NCBI GenBank assembly: GCA_051004815.1
Contig: JBPCJY010000010.1
Span: forward strand, 1 to 5,621
Direction: 5' to 3'
Source: JBBQXY01 sp051004815
GTDB lineage: Bacteria; Chloroflexota; Ktedonobacteria; Ktedonobacterales; Ktedonobacteraceae
DNA length: 5,621 nt
Below are positions 5,418 to 5,621 of this stretch, piece after piece. Each line of letters begins with the position of its first letter. The first letter of the stretch is position 1. A model generated the notes under the pieces. The model searched no databases, had not been told where the DNA came from, and worked only from the letters and a program-made list of their open reading frames with translations. Made by a program: the position numbers and the translations under genes.

Positions 5418-5621
5418 TCAAATAATAGAGCGTGAAGACATCTCCGTCTCAACAGGTAGCTGATTGCTCTGGACAGCGGCGACGAGTGCGGCATGATCGC
5501 GTTCGGTTTGGTTCGCGTAGGTCTCGGCAAAAGCTGCAATGGCGCGGTCAAACACATTGCTTCTCCCCAGATAGCCGCTGATTGGCGCGGCGTCGCCTGA
5601 GCGAGCATGTGCGCGAGCAAG
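5418..5621 (-). CDS. DUF2252 family protein, C-terminal end (partial)
   Basis: The minus strand is open from the window edge to TGA at 5420-5418 and gives 67 residues. LARAHARSGD, then ISGYLGRSNVFDRAIAAFAE, then TYANQTERDHAALVAAVQS match the conserved C-terminal end of DUF2252 proteins, in which a LARAHARSGD block is followed by a helix with YA-Q-ERDHAAL. The family is usually around 400-480 residues, has a kinase/aminoglycoside-phosphotransferase-like fold by distant similarity and no established function, so no reaction is assigned. The rest lies beyond the right edge. The stop codon is one base outside the inverted repeat of the IS4-like element. The protein looks complete at its C-terminus, so the IS probably sits just downstream of the gene and has not truncated it, though loss of a few terminal residues cannot be excluded. 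Confidence 0.82.
   Translation of the reverse strand, partial: LARAHARSGDAAPISGYLGRSNVFDRAIAAFAETYANQTERDHAALVAAVQSNQLPVETEMSSRSII

Noticed and set aside
5414..5620. Minus-strand frame starting MLAHMLAQATPRQ at the right edge
   Set aside because: The neighbouring frame on the same strand gives the conserved DUF2252 sequence LARAHARSGD, so this one is out of frame with the real gene.

Overview
The window looks like a bacterial chromosome segment. It has a short chromosomal gene cluster on the left, two unrelated insertion sequences with a helicase gene remnant trapped between them, and the end of another chromosomal gene on the right. The mid-GC coding regions, the dense IS load, a DUF2252 protein, a YggX-type protein and a probable selenoprotein radical SAM enzyme would fit a large, IS-rich environmental genome. 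Chloroflexota of the Ktedonobacteria type is my best guess, from memory of similar gene content and not proven here.

Left region (1-1926). A gene cut by the window edge reads leftwards from base 75; its 25 visible residues resemble the start of a methionyl-tRNA formyltransferase-like protein. Diverging from it, a sigma70-like promoter (TTGACA, 17 nt, TAGTAT) leads into a two-gene operon. The first gene is a YggX-type Fe(2+)-trafficking/oxidative damage protection protein with an unusual acidic and glycine-rich tail. The second overlaps it by the 4 bases ATGA and encodes a radical SAM protein with CxxxCxxC. The main discovery is at the 3' end of that gene. The TGA at 1888-1890 appears not to be a stop: reading continues as Cys-Sec-Ala-Glu-Pro-Thr and ends at TAG 1924-1926. 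The bases after the TGA form a hairpin that meets the published geometry of a bacterial SECIS element. This matches the CUAEP/CCAEP-tail radical SAM (seleno)protein family, so the gene should be annotated 499-1926 (475 residues), not 499-1890.

Middle region (2005-3321). A complete IS1-family-like element has 25-bp terminal inverted repeats (22/25 matching) beginning GGTAGAGCC. It carries one uninterrupted transposase gene on the minus strand, with zinc ribbon, HTH, DDE core and three C-terminal AT-hooks. Its right end cuts into a Ski2-like helicase gene, and the IS repeat itself supplies the stop codon.

Helicase remnant (3322-3892). This visibly A/T-richer piece carries helicase motifs IV-VI only. 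Its upstream side is cut off by the second element, so neither end of the original gene survives here.

Right region (3893-5416). A second element, IS4/IS701-like, has perfect 16-bp inverted repeats and subterminal hairpins. Its plus-strand transposase contains one in-frame amber codon (TAG at 4593-4595), most simply TGG to TAG, so this copy is probably inactive. Neither IS shows a flanking target duplication, which suggests deletions or rearrangements between IS copies. Just beyond the second element lies the C-terminal end of a DUF2252 protein on the minus strand, running out of the window.
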